From Gemmobacter sp. 24YEA27 (GTDB lineage: Bacteria; Pseudomonadota; Alphaproteobacteria; Rhodobacterales; Rhodobacteraceae): a stretch of 64,000 bases of DNA. The notes beneath the pieces were generated by a model that was not told the origin of the DNA, ran no database searches, and worked only from the letters and a program-made list of their open reading frames with translations. Location of the stretch: assembly GCF_030052995.1 (NCBI RefSeq), contig NZ_JASJPW010000001.1, positions 2,656,001 to 2,720,000 on the forward strand. Reading direction: 5' to 3'. The position numbers and the translations under genes are program-made. Shown piece after piece: positions 1 through 7,795 of this stretch (position 1 is its first letter; every line of letters starts with the position of its first letter).

Positions 1-5
1 ATCCG

Positions 6-1331
6 GTGCTTCCGGTGCAGGAGAATGGCATTCAAATGCATCCTGCCCAACTGATTGGCGAAACTAGGGCCGGTGAAGACGACTATTCGGACGTCTACCG
101 GGCGATGATATCCATATATGAAGGAAGGGATTTGTTCTCCGACGAGGTCGCTTTCCACGCTGCCCTCCAGCGTCACGTTCGTCGCGGCATCGCGACACTG
201 GCAGCAGAATGGACGCCAGGCGCGGACTTCAATCGCTACCTGTTGCAGGATCTATTCACCGAAGGGCCAGAAAGTAGTGAACTAGCCGGTGAGTTAGGCG
301 ATCAGGTCACGCGCATCATGGCCGAAATGGGGGTCGATGGCCGGTTGATCCATACCGCGCAAGGTCCTCGACTTACCCGTTTCACCTTCCAGCTAACGGG
401 ACTGGATGATCTTGGCAGGTTAAAGAGAGGCGAGGAAAAGCTCGCTTTCGGACTGGGTTTGGCCGATCGCGCAGCTACAGTTTCTAGCGCGGCCGTAGAG
501 CGTCAGGTGTGGATCGATATTCCTCGTCCTACGGGTCAGTGGCGGGCAGTGGACTGGAGCGAGCTCAAACCGGCACTTCGTTCCCAGCAAGCCAATACCA
601 TGAGTCTGCCCGTCTGCCTCGGTACCGATGTTTTAGGCGTGCCCATGCTGATCGACCTTGCCGCTGCGCCACATCTGTTCCTGGGTGGAACCACGGGCAG
701 TGGCAAGAGTATGACTCTGCACGGAATTCTTTTATCGTTGCTTTCGGGGCGAGACGTACCGGACCTTTTGCTAGTCGATCCCAAGGCAGTGGAGTTTACG
801 CCTTATAAGACGCTCAAGAATCTGGTTACGGGCGAGATTATCACTTCGGTCAGCGACGCCCTTCGCGTTCTAAACGACCTCATCAAGGAGATGAACCAGC
901 GCCAAGAGATTTTCACGAAGCTTGAAGTGCGGGATTTTGCCGAGGCCCAAGCGGCAGGTTCCGACTTGAAGCGCATCGTGGCTGTGATCGATGAGCTGGG
1001 CGATCTCTTCATGCAGTCTGATGAGATCGAGGTCCCGTTAATCCGGTTAGCCGCGAAGGCACGATCTGCTGGTATCCATCTGGTCTTGGCAACGCAACGC
1101 CCTGAGGCGGCGACCTTTCCTGGCATGTTGCGCTCGAACGTGCCTAGCCGAGTCGCGCTCACCGTTCAGAAGGGATCCGAATCTCGGATCATCCTCGACG
1201 ATGGAGGAGCCGAGAAGCTGCTCGGCAAGGGCGATATGCTCGTAAAATTTAGTGGGCAGCCTGTCGTGCGTGCTCATGGTCCTCGAATACAGTCCTCGGA
1301 CATTATCGGAGCGGTGGGTAAAAATGCCTGA
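6..1331 (+). CDS. FtsK/SpoIIIE-type DNA translocase ATPase, 5' end probably outside the window
   Basis: The C-terminal part is an FtsK/HerA-superfamily motor. Walker A GGTTGSGKS lies near residues 227-235, a LLLVDPK segment near 258, the Walker B-like AVIDELGD near 326, and the FtsK-typical ATQRP near 361. The N-terminal 220 residues are not a membrane domain and I do not recognise them. The frame stays open to base 3, so the GTG at 6 or the ATG at 36 may be internal and the protein longer. Its stop overlaps the start of the next ATPase gene by 8 bases, so all three genes look like one operon. Lower GC than the chromosome suggests horizontal origin. The context favours a defence or mobile-element translocase rather than the housekeeping FtsK. 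A DptH-like C-terminus is possible but untested. Confidence 0.8.
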   Translation: MLPVQENGIQMHPAQLIGETRAGEDDYSDVYRAMISIYEGRDLFSDEVAFHAALQRHVRRGIATLAAEWTPGADFNRYLLQDLFTEGPESSELAGELGDQVTRIMAEMGVDGRLIHTAQGPRLTRFTFQLTGLDDLGRLKRGEEKLAFGLGLADRAATVSSAAVERQVWIDIPRPTGQWRAVDWSELKPALRSQQANTMSLPVCLGTDVLGVPMLIDLAAAPHLFLGGTTGSGKSMTLHGILLSLLSGRDVPDLLLVDPKAVEFTPYKTLKNLVTGEIITSVSDALRVLNDLIKEMNQRQEIFTKLEVRDFAEAQAAGSDLKRIVAVIDELGDLFMQSDEIEVPLIRLAAKARSAGIHLVLATQRPEAATFPGMLRSNVPSRVALTVQKGSESRIILDDGGAEKLLGKGDMLVKFSGQPVVRAHGPRIQSSDIIGAVGKNA

Positions 1332-2481
1332 CGTAATCATCGGCGAATGGAAACTGCTCAGAGTCACCCTAGAGGGCCTTGGGCCATTCCGCAACGGTCG
1401 GCAGACCTTCGACATCACCGGTGCTGATACCGATGACCTTGAGGCGGGAACCACGGACGCTGCCAGCATGTATATGATCTTGGCGGCGAACGGATTCGGC
1501 AAGACCACGGTGCTCGAGGCGATCTTCGGTTTGTACGGGTTGATGAATACTGTACCGCAGGGAAAATTCGCGGACGGCACGTTCAACGGACGTGCTCAGA
1601 TCGACATTAGGGTGTCTTTGGTCATCGACGGTGTCTCTCAAACCATGGTGCTTTCGCTTTGGACCGGCACGGAGCAGCCTGTAGACCCGCTTTCGTCGTT
1701 GGATTTGGAGAACTTGGCGGTAACCGATATTTGGGCAAAACTGGGGCTCGACAGCAGTGGTGCAATCGCTGCAGGCTCAAACGAGTACGGTATCCGCCTG
1801 TTTCACACCATAAAGCAGGGTTTAGATGCCCCACCGACCGCACTTTTCGGTTTGTCGCAGAACCTGCCTTCGCTGCTGTACTTCCCCGCCGATCGCCGCG
1901 TGGTTGCGCCCAGCAGCCATGAGGCGGTGACCAGACCGACCGACTGGGGGTATCAGCCCGCGCTGCATCTCGGCTCTGACGGACCCGACTGGGGCTCGTC
2001 TATCGATAACGTCCTGGTTTGGCTCGAGTGGCTTGCAACCGCCCCTGAGGCCGACCAGCGCGATCATCGCGTCGATGATTTGCTGGAGTTCGTCAACCGG
2101 CTCATCTTCAAGGAGTCGCCCGACAAAAGGATTGAGCGTCCGCATCGCGAAGAGCTTCGCTCGTATGTTAGGACCCGGCATGGGTCACATACGCTAAATG
2201 CCCTAAGTCACGGCGAACGCGCCATGCTGCATATTCTGGCGCGCACGCTGACGCACATGACATCGAATACGATCGTCCTTATCGACGAGATCGAGATCCA
2301 TCTTCACACGAGATGGCTCAGCCGCATGTTTGAGGCACTCAAGGATCTACTGCAATCCTATCCTGCCGTGACCTTGATATTTACCACTCATCACCTCGAC
2401 CTCATCGATCTCTATGAGTTCGAAAAGAAAGAACCTTCCCTGATCAAAGGCGGCTACCTCATCGAGACGGACATCCTCTGA
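1324..2481 (+). CDS. SMC/ABC-like AAA ATPase (AAA_15/AriA-like), partner of the DUF4435 protein
   Basis: A 385-residue protein with the split ATPase layout of RecF/OLD/AriA proteins. The N-terminal strand LLRVTLEGLGPF leads to Walker A AANGFGKTT (54-62). A long middle insertion follows, then an ABC signature LSHGERAML near residue 300 and Walker B IVLIDEIEIHLH about 30 residues later. The first glycine of the Walker A consensus is alanine here. ATG at 1324 overlaps the upstream stop, and its own stop shares one base with the next ATG, which indicates translational coupling. An ATPase of this kind next to a DUF4435 gene is the known architecture of PARIS (AriA+AriB). The PARIS assignment is inference from order and motifs. 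Confidence 0.8.
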   Translation: MPDVIIGEWKLLRVTLEGLGPFRNGRQTFDITGADTDDLEAGTTDAASMYMILAANGFGKTTVLEAIFGLYGLMNTVPQGKFADGTFNGRAQIDIRVSLVIDGVSQTMVLSLWTGTEQPVDPLSSLDLENLAVTDIWAKLGLDSSGAIAAGSNEYGIRLFHTIKQGLDAPPTALFGLSQNLPSLLYFPADRRVVAPSSHEAVTRPTDWGYQPALHLGSDGPDWGSSIDNVLVWLEWLATAPEADQRDHRVDDLLEFVNRLIFKESPDKRIERPHREELRSYVRTRHGSHTLNALSHGERAMLHILARTLTHMTSNTIVLIDEIEIHLHTRWLSRMFEALKDLLQSYPAVTLIFTTHHLDLIDLYEFEKKEPSLIKGGYLIETDIL

Positions 2482-3368
2482 TGCCGAGCCTGTCGTCGAT
2501 AAAAGATACGACAGCGCTCAAGCAGCGCTACGTGAATAAGGTCATCGTCTATGTCGAGTCCGCTAGCGACGCGAACCTCTTTCGCACCATTGTCGGCCCA
2601 AAATTCCACGAATACATCCAGTTCGAGACCCCACCGGAGAAGGGCACTGGTTGCGGGCCGGCCAAGGACTTCGTTGCAAAATACCGCAAGGATAATTCGC
2701 GTATCTACGCGCTGCTCGACGGTGAGGCTGCGGTGGCTGAAAACGATGGGTTCGAGGAGTTCGTGAAATCCGACGCTGCAGTGTTCGCGTTGCAGAACCC
2801 GGAAGGTATTCTGTTCCTGGCTGATCATGAAGCCGAGAATATCTTGTTCCGCCAGACGGATGTCGTCGCTTACATCGCCGATCAGGCCACCCTTGCGGAG
2901 CTTGGGAAGAAGAAACCTGAAGAGATCGCGCTGAGGGTTTCGTCCATCGTGGAACGTCAATTCGCTGGCGCTTTATGCAAGTATGCTAGTTACCTTCTGC
3001 ATGCAAACGGCAAGATCTCGGGAGTTCTCAGCGGGACTCATGCGGAGAATAAGCCTGATGACGAGATATGGAAGCTACTCGAGCAGCGCGTAGCCGCTGG
3101 CCAATGCGATTGGGCGACCTTCAAAGCGGAACTGGACAAGGTGCGCGAGCATATCGTGCTTCATCTCGAGACGATGGACGACCACGGCAAGACCACGACC
3201 AAGTGGCGTCTGGCAGATGGAAAAATAGCACTCACGCAGATCAGGCGCGCCTATGGGATTGCCCAGACTTGGGAAGTCCCATTGGCCAGACAGGTGGCAG
3301 ATTCTCCCTACGCCGAGCGCTTCCGCCGAGATCTGTTCAAGCTCACGGAAATCCAGGTGGCAGCGTGA
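2481..3368 (+). CDS. DUF4435/TOPRIM-like effector protein (AriB-like)
   Basis: A 295-residue protein whose N-terminus has the TOPRIM-like pattern: strand VIVYVES with Glu26, then Asp30, and a second acidic strand YALLDGEA with Asp80. The segment DHEAENILF (115-123) is the conserved acidic/Asn element I associate with DUF4435. DUF4435 proteins are effectors in PARIS, where the ATPase partner holds the nuclease inactive until a phage trigger is sensed. That role is known for the family and inferred here. The ATG overlaps the ATPase stop by one base (TGATG). This is the last gene of the operon, and no clear terminator was seen in the following 440 bases. Confidence 0.75.
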   Translation: MPSLSSIKDTTALKQRYVNKVIVYVESASDANLFRTIVGPKFHEYIQFETPPEKGTGCGPAKDFVAKYRKDNSRIYALLDGEAAVAENDGFEEFVKSDAAVFALQNPEGILFLADHEAENILFRQTDVVAYIADQATLAELGKKKPEEIALRVSSIVERQFAGALCKYASYLLHANGKISGVLSGTHAENKPDDEIWKLLEQRVAAGQCDWATFKAELDKVREHIVLHLETMDDHGKTTTKWRLADGKIALTQIRRAYGIAQTWEVPLARQVADSPYAERFRRDLFKLTEIQVAA

Positions 3369-3800
3369 CGGTAGCTCTTCGCCGCCGATCGAGGCTCTCG
3401 GCACAGCCTGGATTTAGATCGACGATTGGACACTCACCGAGCGTTATCCAATTTCCAGAGTCAAATGGCAGGTGTGGGATTCCAGCGCAAGTCGGCAGAG
3501 CCTACAAGAGGATTGCAGCTTTCCGGGATAACCCAAAACCTGCGGAACGGCCGCAGCAAGTATGCAAAGCGGACGTCTGATGGCTGTCAGCCCCTTCTGT
3601 CTATTTTGGAAGGTTATAGAGGGCTATGGAGTATACATAGTTCTCATCACTATCCCGCATGGCCCGCCACACACTCAAGCACCTAAAATAATTGAAAAAG
3701 CCGCTCTGGCAGTTTTTCGATCGGCTTATTGTACCTCTTATTGCACACGGTAACTCAGCCCTTCGCCGATGCAATTGACCCGCTGACGCTGGCCACCGGC
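3369..3800. other. Gene-poor spacer between the putative defence operon and mobile-element debris
   Basis: No open frame here has recognisable protein features or a credible ribosome binding site. Base composition becomes AT-richer around 3590-3760. A short inverted repeat with flanking A and T runs sits near 3696-3718, too weak to call a terminator. This looks like decayed island DNA, and the downstream border of the defence cargo probably falls in it. Confidence 0.5.
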
Positions 3801-3824
3801 ATGAAAAAGGGGCTTTACAGCCCC
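3801..3824 (-). terminator. Rho-independent terminator, minus strand
   Basis: GGGGCT (3809-3814), loop of four, AGCCCC (3819-3824). Read on the minus strand it is followed by a run of five T. It overlaps the TAA stop of the minus-strand remnant, so it probably ended the original phage-type gene. Confidence 0.6.
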
Positions 3825-4380
3825 TCTAACTCTTCGTCATCGTCATCCCACCGGAAGTCCGGCGGCAGCGCTCCGTGGATCCGATAGCGATCCAGTCCCA
3901 CAGCGATCACCGGCACCCCCGCTAGAAACAGGCGGCGGAGGCGCGCAGCATCGGCGCGGAAAGCATCGGCGTGTCGCCCTCGGGGGGCGCGGCGGGATGG
4001 TCTGGCCCGCCGGTCCGGCCTGCGTAGCGAGCGCGGGAAGGTCCGTATCGCCCTGCGACTGGAACAGGCCACGCAAGAGCCCGCCAAAGCGACGATTGCC
4101 TGCCTCGCCCCATGAGGTTCCAGAGTTCGGCCACGGCCTTGTCTTCAACAACGTCCGAAACGGTCGCGAGGATCGACTCGCCAAGCGATTCAAAGTCCAG
4201 CTTGCCGGTCTGGATCATCTTGCTAATCGAACCCTTGAGGCTGTCAATCGCGCCCGTCTAGATCTGCGGCCCAGCCTCAATCCAGCCGGGAACGCTGCCG
4301 ATCCACTGCTTTACAGGGTCTTGCGCCAGCTTCTGCAATTCCGCGTTCAGCTTTTCCGACCTGATCGCGGTCATCTCCGC
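3815..4380 (-). pseudogene. Fragment of a phage tail tape-measure-like protein
   Basis: From about 4380 downwards on the minus strand the frame reads through QKLAQDPVKQW, then a TAG at 4258-4260, then SLKGSISKMIQTGKLDF, ESLGESILATVSDVVED and KAVAELWNLMG. This resembles the C-terminal region of lambda/HK97-type tape-measure proteins (a short helix, then a gene-end Gly-rich part). After about 4110 the frame breaks at least twice, and the last frame ends in an acidic tail, DDDDEELEGL, at the terminator. The fragment is short, has an in-frame stop and lies head to head with the trb fragments, so it is a relic. The family call rests on motif resemblance only. Confidence 0.45.
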
Positions 4381-4381
4381 A

Positions 4382-4519
4382 AATGGCCGCGCCGACGCGC
4401 TGACCGAGACGGAACGCGCCGCCGCCGCCGATCAGGGCCGCGAGCAGCGCCGCCGCTTCCTCATGCCGGGCAGCGGATACCAGCCGGGCAACGTGCAGAT
4501 GTTCAACAAAGACAACTGA
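4382..4519 (+). pseudogene. trbJ: 3' end of trbJ (P-type conjugation protein)
   Basis: The last 45 codons of a frame ending EQRRRFLMPGSGYQPGNVQM match the typical arginine-rich tail of TrbJ from IncP/ICE mating-pair systems. The sequence 5' of it runs into the antisense tape-measure fragment, so the gene is truncated by a recombination joint near 4380. It is followed in canonical order by trbK (14-base gap) and trbL. Confidence 0.65.
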
Positions 4520-4533
4520 CCGGGAGGCTCGCC

Positions 4534-4823
4534 ATGGACGGCAAGATGCTGGCCCGCCTCGGGGCCGTGGTGTTCGTCGCCATCGCCGTCACGGCGACCG
4601 CAATCGACATGGCGCGGAAGGACGAACCTTCCGCGCCGCCCCCGGCGTGTCTGCCTTCCAGTCCCCGGCCGGTCCCCTGCGCGACACTCTGCGCCCCTGC
4701 CAGCAGCTCGGCGAGGCGGCGGCGAGTGACGCCGACTGCCTCGCCGCATGGGCGCAATCCCGCGACCGCTTCCTCGGCCGCCCATCAGCGCCCGCAGCGC
4801 GGCAGACCGGCGAAGGGCGCTGA
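4534..4823 (+). pseudogene. trbK: trbK-like entry-exclusion protein, frameshifted
   Basis: The start MDGKMLARLGAVVFVAIAVT gives a single membrane helix typical of the short TrbK variant encoded between trbJ and trbL. After Lys-Asp-Glu-Pro the frame is lost in the CCCCC run at 4639-4643. Adding one base restores GPLRDTLRPCQQLGEAA and CLAAWAQSRDRFLGR up to the TGA at 4821-4823, the expected TrbK C-terminus. The frameshift is therefore a single-base deletion, either real or a sequencing error. A good ribosome site (GGGAGG) precedes the ATG. Confidence 0.65.
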
Positions 4824-4825
4824 CC

Positions 4826-5436
4826 ATGAGAAACACGGGCGTCATCGACAATTTCCTCGGGGTATTCACGTCCTACATCGACAGCGGATTCGGCCTGCTG
4901 TCCGGCGAAGTCGCCTTCATTGCCACCACGTTGATCGTCATCGACGTGACGCTCGCCGCGCTTTTTTGGGCATGGGGCGCGGATGACGACATCATCGCGC
5001 GGCCGGTCAAAAAGACCCTGTTCGTGGGCGTCTTCGCCTACATCATCGGCAACTGGAACAACCTTGCCCGGATCGTCTTCGAGAGCTTCGCCGGCCTCGG
5101 CCTCATGGCGTCGGGCACCGGCTTTTCCGTCACCGACTTGATGCGACCGGGCCGCGTCGCACAGACCGGCCTTGATGCGGGCCGCCCGCTGCTCGAATCC
5201 ATTTCCGACCTCATGGGCAGGATCGCCTTCTTCGAGAACTTCATCCAGATCGCTTGCCTGCTGTTCGCGTGGGCGCTGGTCGTGCTGGCCTTCTTCATTC
5301 TGGCGATCCGGCTCTTTGTGACTTTGCTGGATTTCAAGCTGACCACGCTGGCCGGTTTCGTGCTGATCCCCTTTGGCCTGTTCGGCAAGACCGCCTTCAT
5401 GGCCGAGAAGGTGCTCGGCAAACCGGCTGCAAGGGC
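4826..5436 (+). pseudogene. trbL: Truncated trbL (conjugative inner-membrane protein), fused to a recombinase tail
   Basis: MRNTGVIDNFLGVFTSYIDS is a typical TrbL/VirB6 N-terminus. Several membrane helices follow (LLFAWALVVLAFFILAIRLF, TTLAGFVLIPFGLFGK) up to AEKVLG. About 200 residues remain of a family usually more than twice that length. At about 5415-5440 the sequence switches to a large serine recombinase gene in the next frame. The ATG lies three bases after the trbK stop. The remnant cannot build a mating channel alone. Confidence 0.7.
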
Positions 5437-5928
5437 CGCGCGATCCCGATGGGCAAGCTCGACAACATGGTGGTGCGCCATATCGAGGAACGCTTGCTCG
5501 ATCCTGTCCGGCTGGAGAAGATGCTTGGCAGCGTTCTCGGCCGCCGCGAGGATCAAGCCGACCGTCGCCGCGAGCACATCGCCTACTTGCAGCGGCAGGC
5601 GACCGAATCGGAACAGCGCCTCAAGCGCCTCTACGACGCCATCGAGGCGGGTGTTGCCGATCTGGACGACCCCGCGCTCAAGGAACGCATCGCCGGCCTC
5701 AAGGTCATCCGCGATCAGGCGAGGGCCGACGCCGACCGCGCACAGGCGCTGCTTGAAATCCCCGGCCACAGCGCCATCAGTCCCACGATGATCCGGGGCT
5801 TCGCCCACAGCGCACGCGAGCGCATCAAGGGCCGCGAGGGGGGCTATCGGCGGGATCACCTGCGCTCGCTGGCGCAGCGTGTCGAGGTCGCGGACGACGC
5901 AATCCGCATCATGGGATCGAAGACGTAG
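5425..5928 (+). pseudogene. C-terminal fragment of a large serine recombinase (resolvase/integrase)
   Basis: In the frame entering at about 5430 the protein reads GCKGRAIPMGKLDNMVV, then a long charged coiled coil (HIEERLLDPVRLEKM, ERIAGLKVIRDQARADADR), ending HLRSLAQRVEVADDAIRIMG. This is the zinc-ribbon edge, coiled coil and tail of large serine recombinases found on alphaproteobacterial elements. The catalytic serine domain is gone. The TAG at 5926-5928 may be a nonsense mutation: the same frame continues as LLRTLIAGQVRQSAANG and then runs into tRNA-Ser, as recombinase tails often do at tRNA integration sites. Confidence 0.65.
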
Positions 5929-6000
5929 CTGCTAAGGACACTTATTGCGGGCCAAGTGCGGCAATCGGCGGCGAATGGCGTGCCCAGAGGTGGTCTGAAG

Positions 6001-6090
<90 letters not shown>

Positions 6091-6425
6091 AGGCGCGCTT
6101 CCGGGGTTTTCACCCCGACGCGACGGTTGCCCGCCCGATCACGCAGGTCTTGCTTACTGACTGATGAAACAATTTCCAAGCTGATAATGTGAACTCTGCC
6201 TCTGGTCCTTTGCCTTACGGCGCAATTCCCTGGCGCATCGCCGGGGCGGGCAGCTATGGTCTGAAGGTGCAGCCATCACTCGCGGATAAGCAGAGCCGGC
6301 AGGACAGTGTCAGAATATCCGCATCTGAGATACCATGTAAGCATCTGTATTTTATACACAAAACTCAGAAAATCCATCACCATGCCAATCTCCGCCAATC
6401 GTGAAAGGCGGGGCCGCCTCGGCTC
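6091..6425. other. Intergenic region upstream of tRNA-Ser
   Basis: This holds the 5' flank of the minus-strand tRNA and an AT-richer stretch around 6320-6390. I see no open frame with coding character and no recognisable RNA gene. Confidence 0.4.
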
Positions 6426-6454
6426 TTTCCATACTAGGGGGCTCTGGGTATACT
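6426..6454 (+). promoter_or_regulatory. Candidate sigma-70 promoter
   Basis: TTTCCA (6426-6431), a 17-base spacer and TATACT (6449-6454). The predicted start near 6461 is about 185 bases upstream of the SPOR-protein start codon. Strong for this GC-rich genome, but untested. Confidence 0.45.
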
Positions 6455-6460
6455 GACGCG

Positions 6461-6580
6461 CAAAAGAGCAGACAGGCAAAGCAGACAGACATTCCCGCAA
6501 GCGGGGCGGCCGGCTATACGACCGGCCCGTTCCGAATGCGGGATGAGGGATCCCCGCAGGGTGGTGCCCGGTTTTTTTGT
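6461..6580 (+). ncRNA. Structured leader or small-RNA candidate
   Basis: Directly downstream of the TTTCCA-17-TATACT promoter are CCCGC-AA-GCGGG (near 6495-6506), then GGCCGG-8-CCGGCC, then GCGGG/CCCGC, and a run of seven T at about 6572-6578. Either this is a roughly 115-nt small RNA with its own terminator, or it is an attenuating leader for the SPOR lipoprotein gene 70 bases further on. The last stem before the T run is weak and includes a bulge. Confidence 0.35.
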
Positions 6581-6646
6581 GAACGCCTGAAAAACAATTT
6601 AAAAGCGCGGCATTCGAGACCGCGTATGGCGCGAATGAGGGCGGAC

Positions 6647-7786
6647 ATGAGCAGATCTGAACAGCCAGCCGATCCGGAGTTGAAGGCTCCCGTCGGTTTT
6701 CCGGCCCTGCATGGCGCAGGCCACCTGTCCGGTGCCCCGGCGAATGGCGCTCTGGCCGCGATGGGGCGACTGCGCAACGCCTTGCTTGCCACTGGTGCCT
6801 TGCTGGCGCTTGCGGCCTGCGAGCCCGGAACCGGACCCTTCACATCATCGCCCGGCAGCAGCACTGCGACAGCAACCGCGACGAATGCCGCGAAACCGAA
6901 ACGCTCAACCACGATCGTCGAACGCGATGTCGAAGCCCCTCAGGTCTTCCAGGTCACCGAGGAGGCACTTTGGGACGGGCGGCCATCCCTGGGTGGTGTC
7001 TGGGTCGCTTCGCCGAATGTGACCGACCCCGAGCGGGTGATCATGCGCAATCAGGCCAATGGAAAATTCGTCATCGGCGCCCTTTTCAAGCGCGAGGCGG
7101 ACAATCCGGGGCCGAAACTGCAGATCTCATCAGATGCGGCTGATGCGCTCGGGCTCCTGGCCGGGCAACCGGCAAAGCTTTCGGTGACGGCGCTGCGCCG
7201 CGAAGAGGCGCCGCAGACAGCGCCCGGTCAGCCGGTGCTGGACAGCAATGAAAGCCTCGCTGTTGCGGCAGCTCCGGTCACGACGGGTCCGCTGGATGGG
7301 GGAGGCGTCACCTCGACCGCCCTGCCCGCCACCGGCGCAACGGTTGCGACCACAGCTGCGGTAGCAGCCCCCGCGCAGCCCGGCAAGAAAAAGACCAAAA
7401 GCCAGCTGAAACGCGAGGCGGAAGAGGCCGCGAAACAGGCCGAAGCCAGGCTTGCAGCCGCAGAAACCACTGCCGCAGCAGGTGCCGCCCCGGCAGCGGC
7501 GGCGAGCGCCGCGGGTGCGGCCGCCGCAAAACCGGCAGAACCGGCAACATCCCCTGCCCCCGCGCTGGCCGCCGCCAAAGGCCGGTCGATCCAGATCGGC
7601 TTCTTCTCGCAAGAGGCCAATGCCACCCGCGCCCAGGGTCAGCTTGCAAAGGCCGGCGTCACCGCCCAGGTTCGCAAGGAAAGCTCGCAGGGCAAGGATT
7701 ACTGGTCGGTCTTCACAAAAGGCGATGCCGCCACGCTGAAGAAAATCAAAACCGCCGGCTTTGCCGATGCCTATATGCTGAAATAG
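6647..7786 (+). CDS. SPOR-domain lipoprotein
   Basis: A 379-residue protein from the ATG at 6647, chosen because GAGGGCGG precedes it. A lipoprotein signal MGRLRNALLATGALLALAAC begins around residue 39, so the true start may be the later ATG at 6761, although that one lacks a ribosome site. The middle is low-complexity Ala/Pro/Lys, presumably spanning the periplasm. The C-terminal 75 residues (IQIGFFSQEANATRAQGQL onward) form a SPOR domain, which binds denuded glycan strands of septal peptidoglycan. It lies nine bases ahead of a D,D-carboxypeptidase gene and probably forms an operon with it, pointing to a joint role in cell-wall maturation at the septum. Confidence 0.85.
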   Translation: MSRSEQPADPELKAPVGFPALHGAGHLSGAPANGALAAMGRLRNALLATGALLALAACEPGTGPFTSSPGSSTATATATNAAKPKRSTTIVERDVEAPQVFQVTEEALWDGRPSLGGVWVASPNVTDPERVIMRNQANGKFVIGALFKREADNPGPKLQISSDAADALGLLAGQPAKLSVTALRREEAPQTAPGQPVLDSNESLAVAAAPVTTGPLDGGGVTSTALPATGATVATTAAVAAPAQPGKKKTKSQLKREAEEAAKQAEARLAAAETTAAAGAAPAAAASAAGAAAAKPAEPATSPAPALAAAKGRSIQIGFFSQEANATRAQGQLAKAGVTAQVRKESSQGKDYWSVFTKGDAATLKKIKTAGFADAYMLK

Positions 7787-7795
7787 GATACAGAT

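Noticed and set aside
6461..6580. SRP (4.5S) or 6S RNA
   Set aside because: The GGAAGCAG-type SRP tetraloop region is absent, and the central-bubble layout of 6S RNA is not visible.
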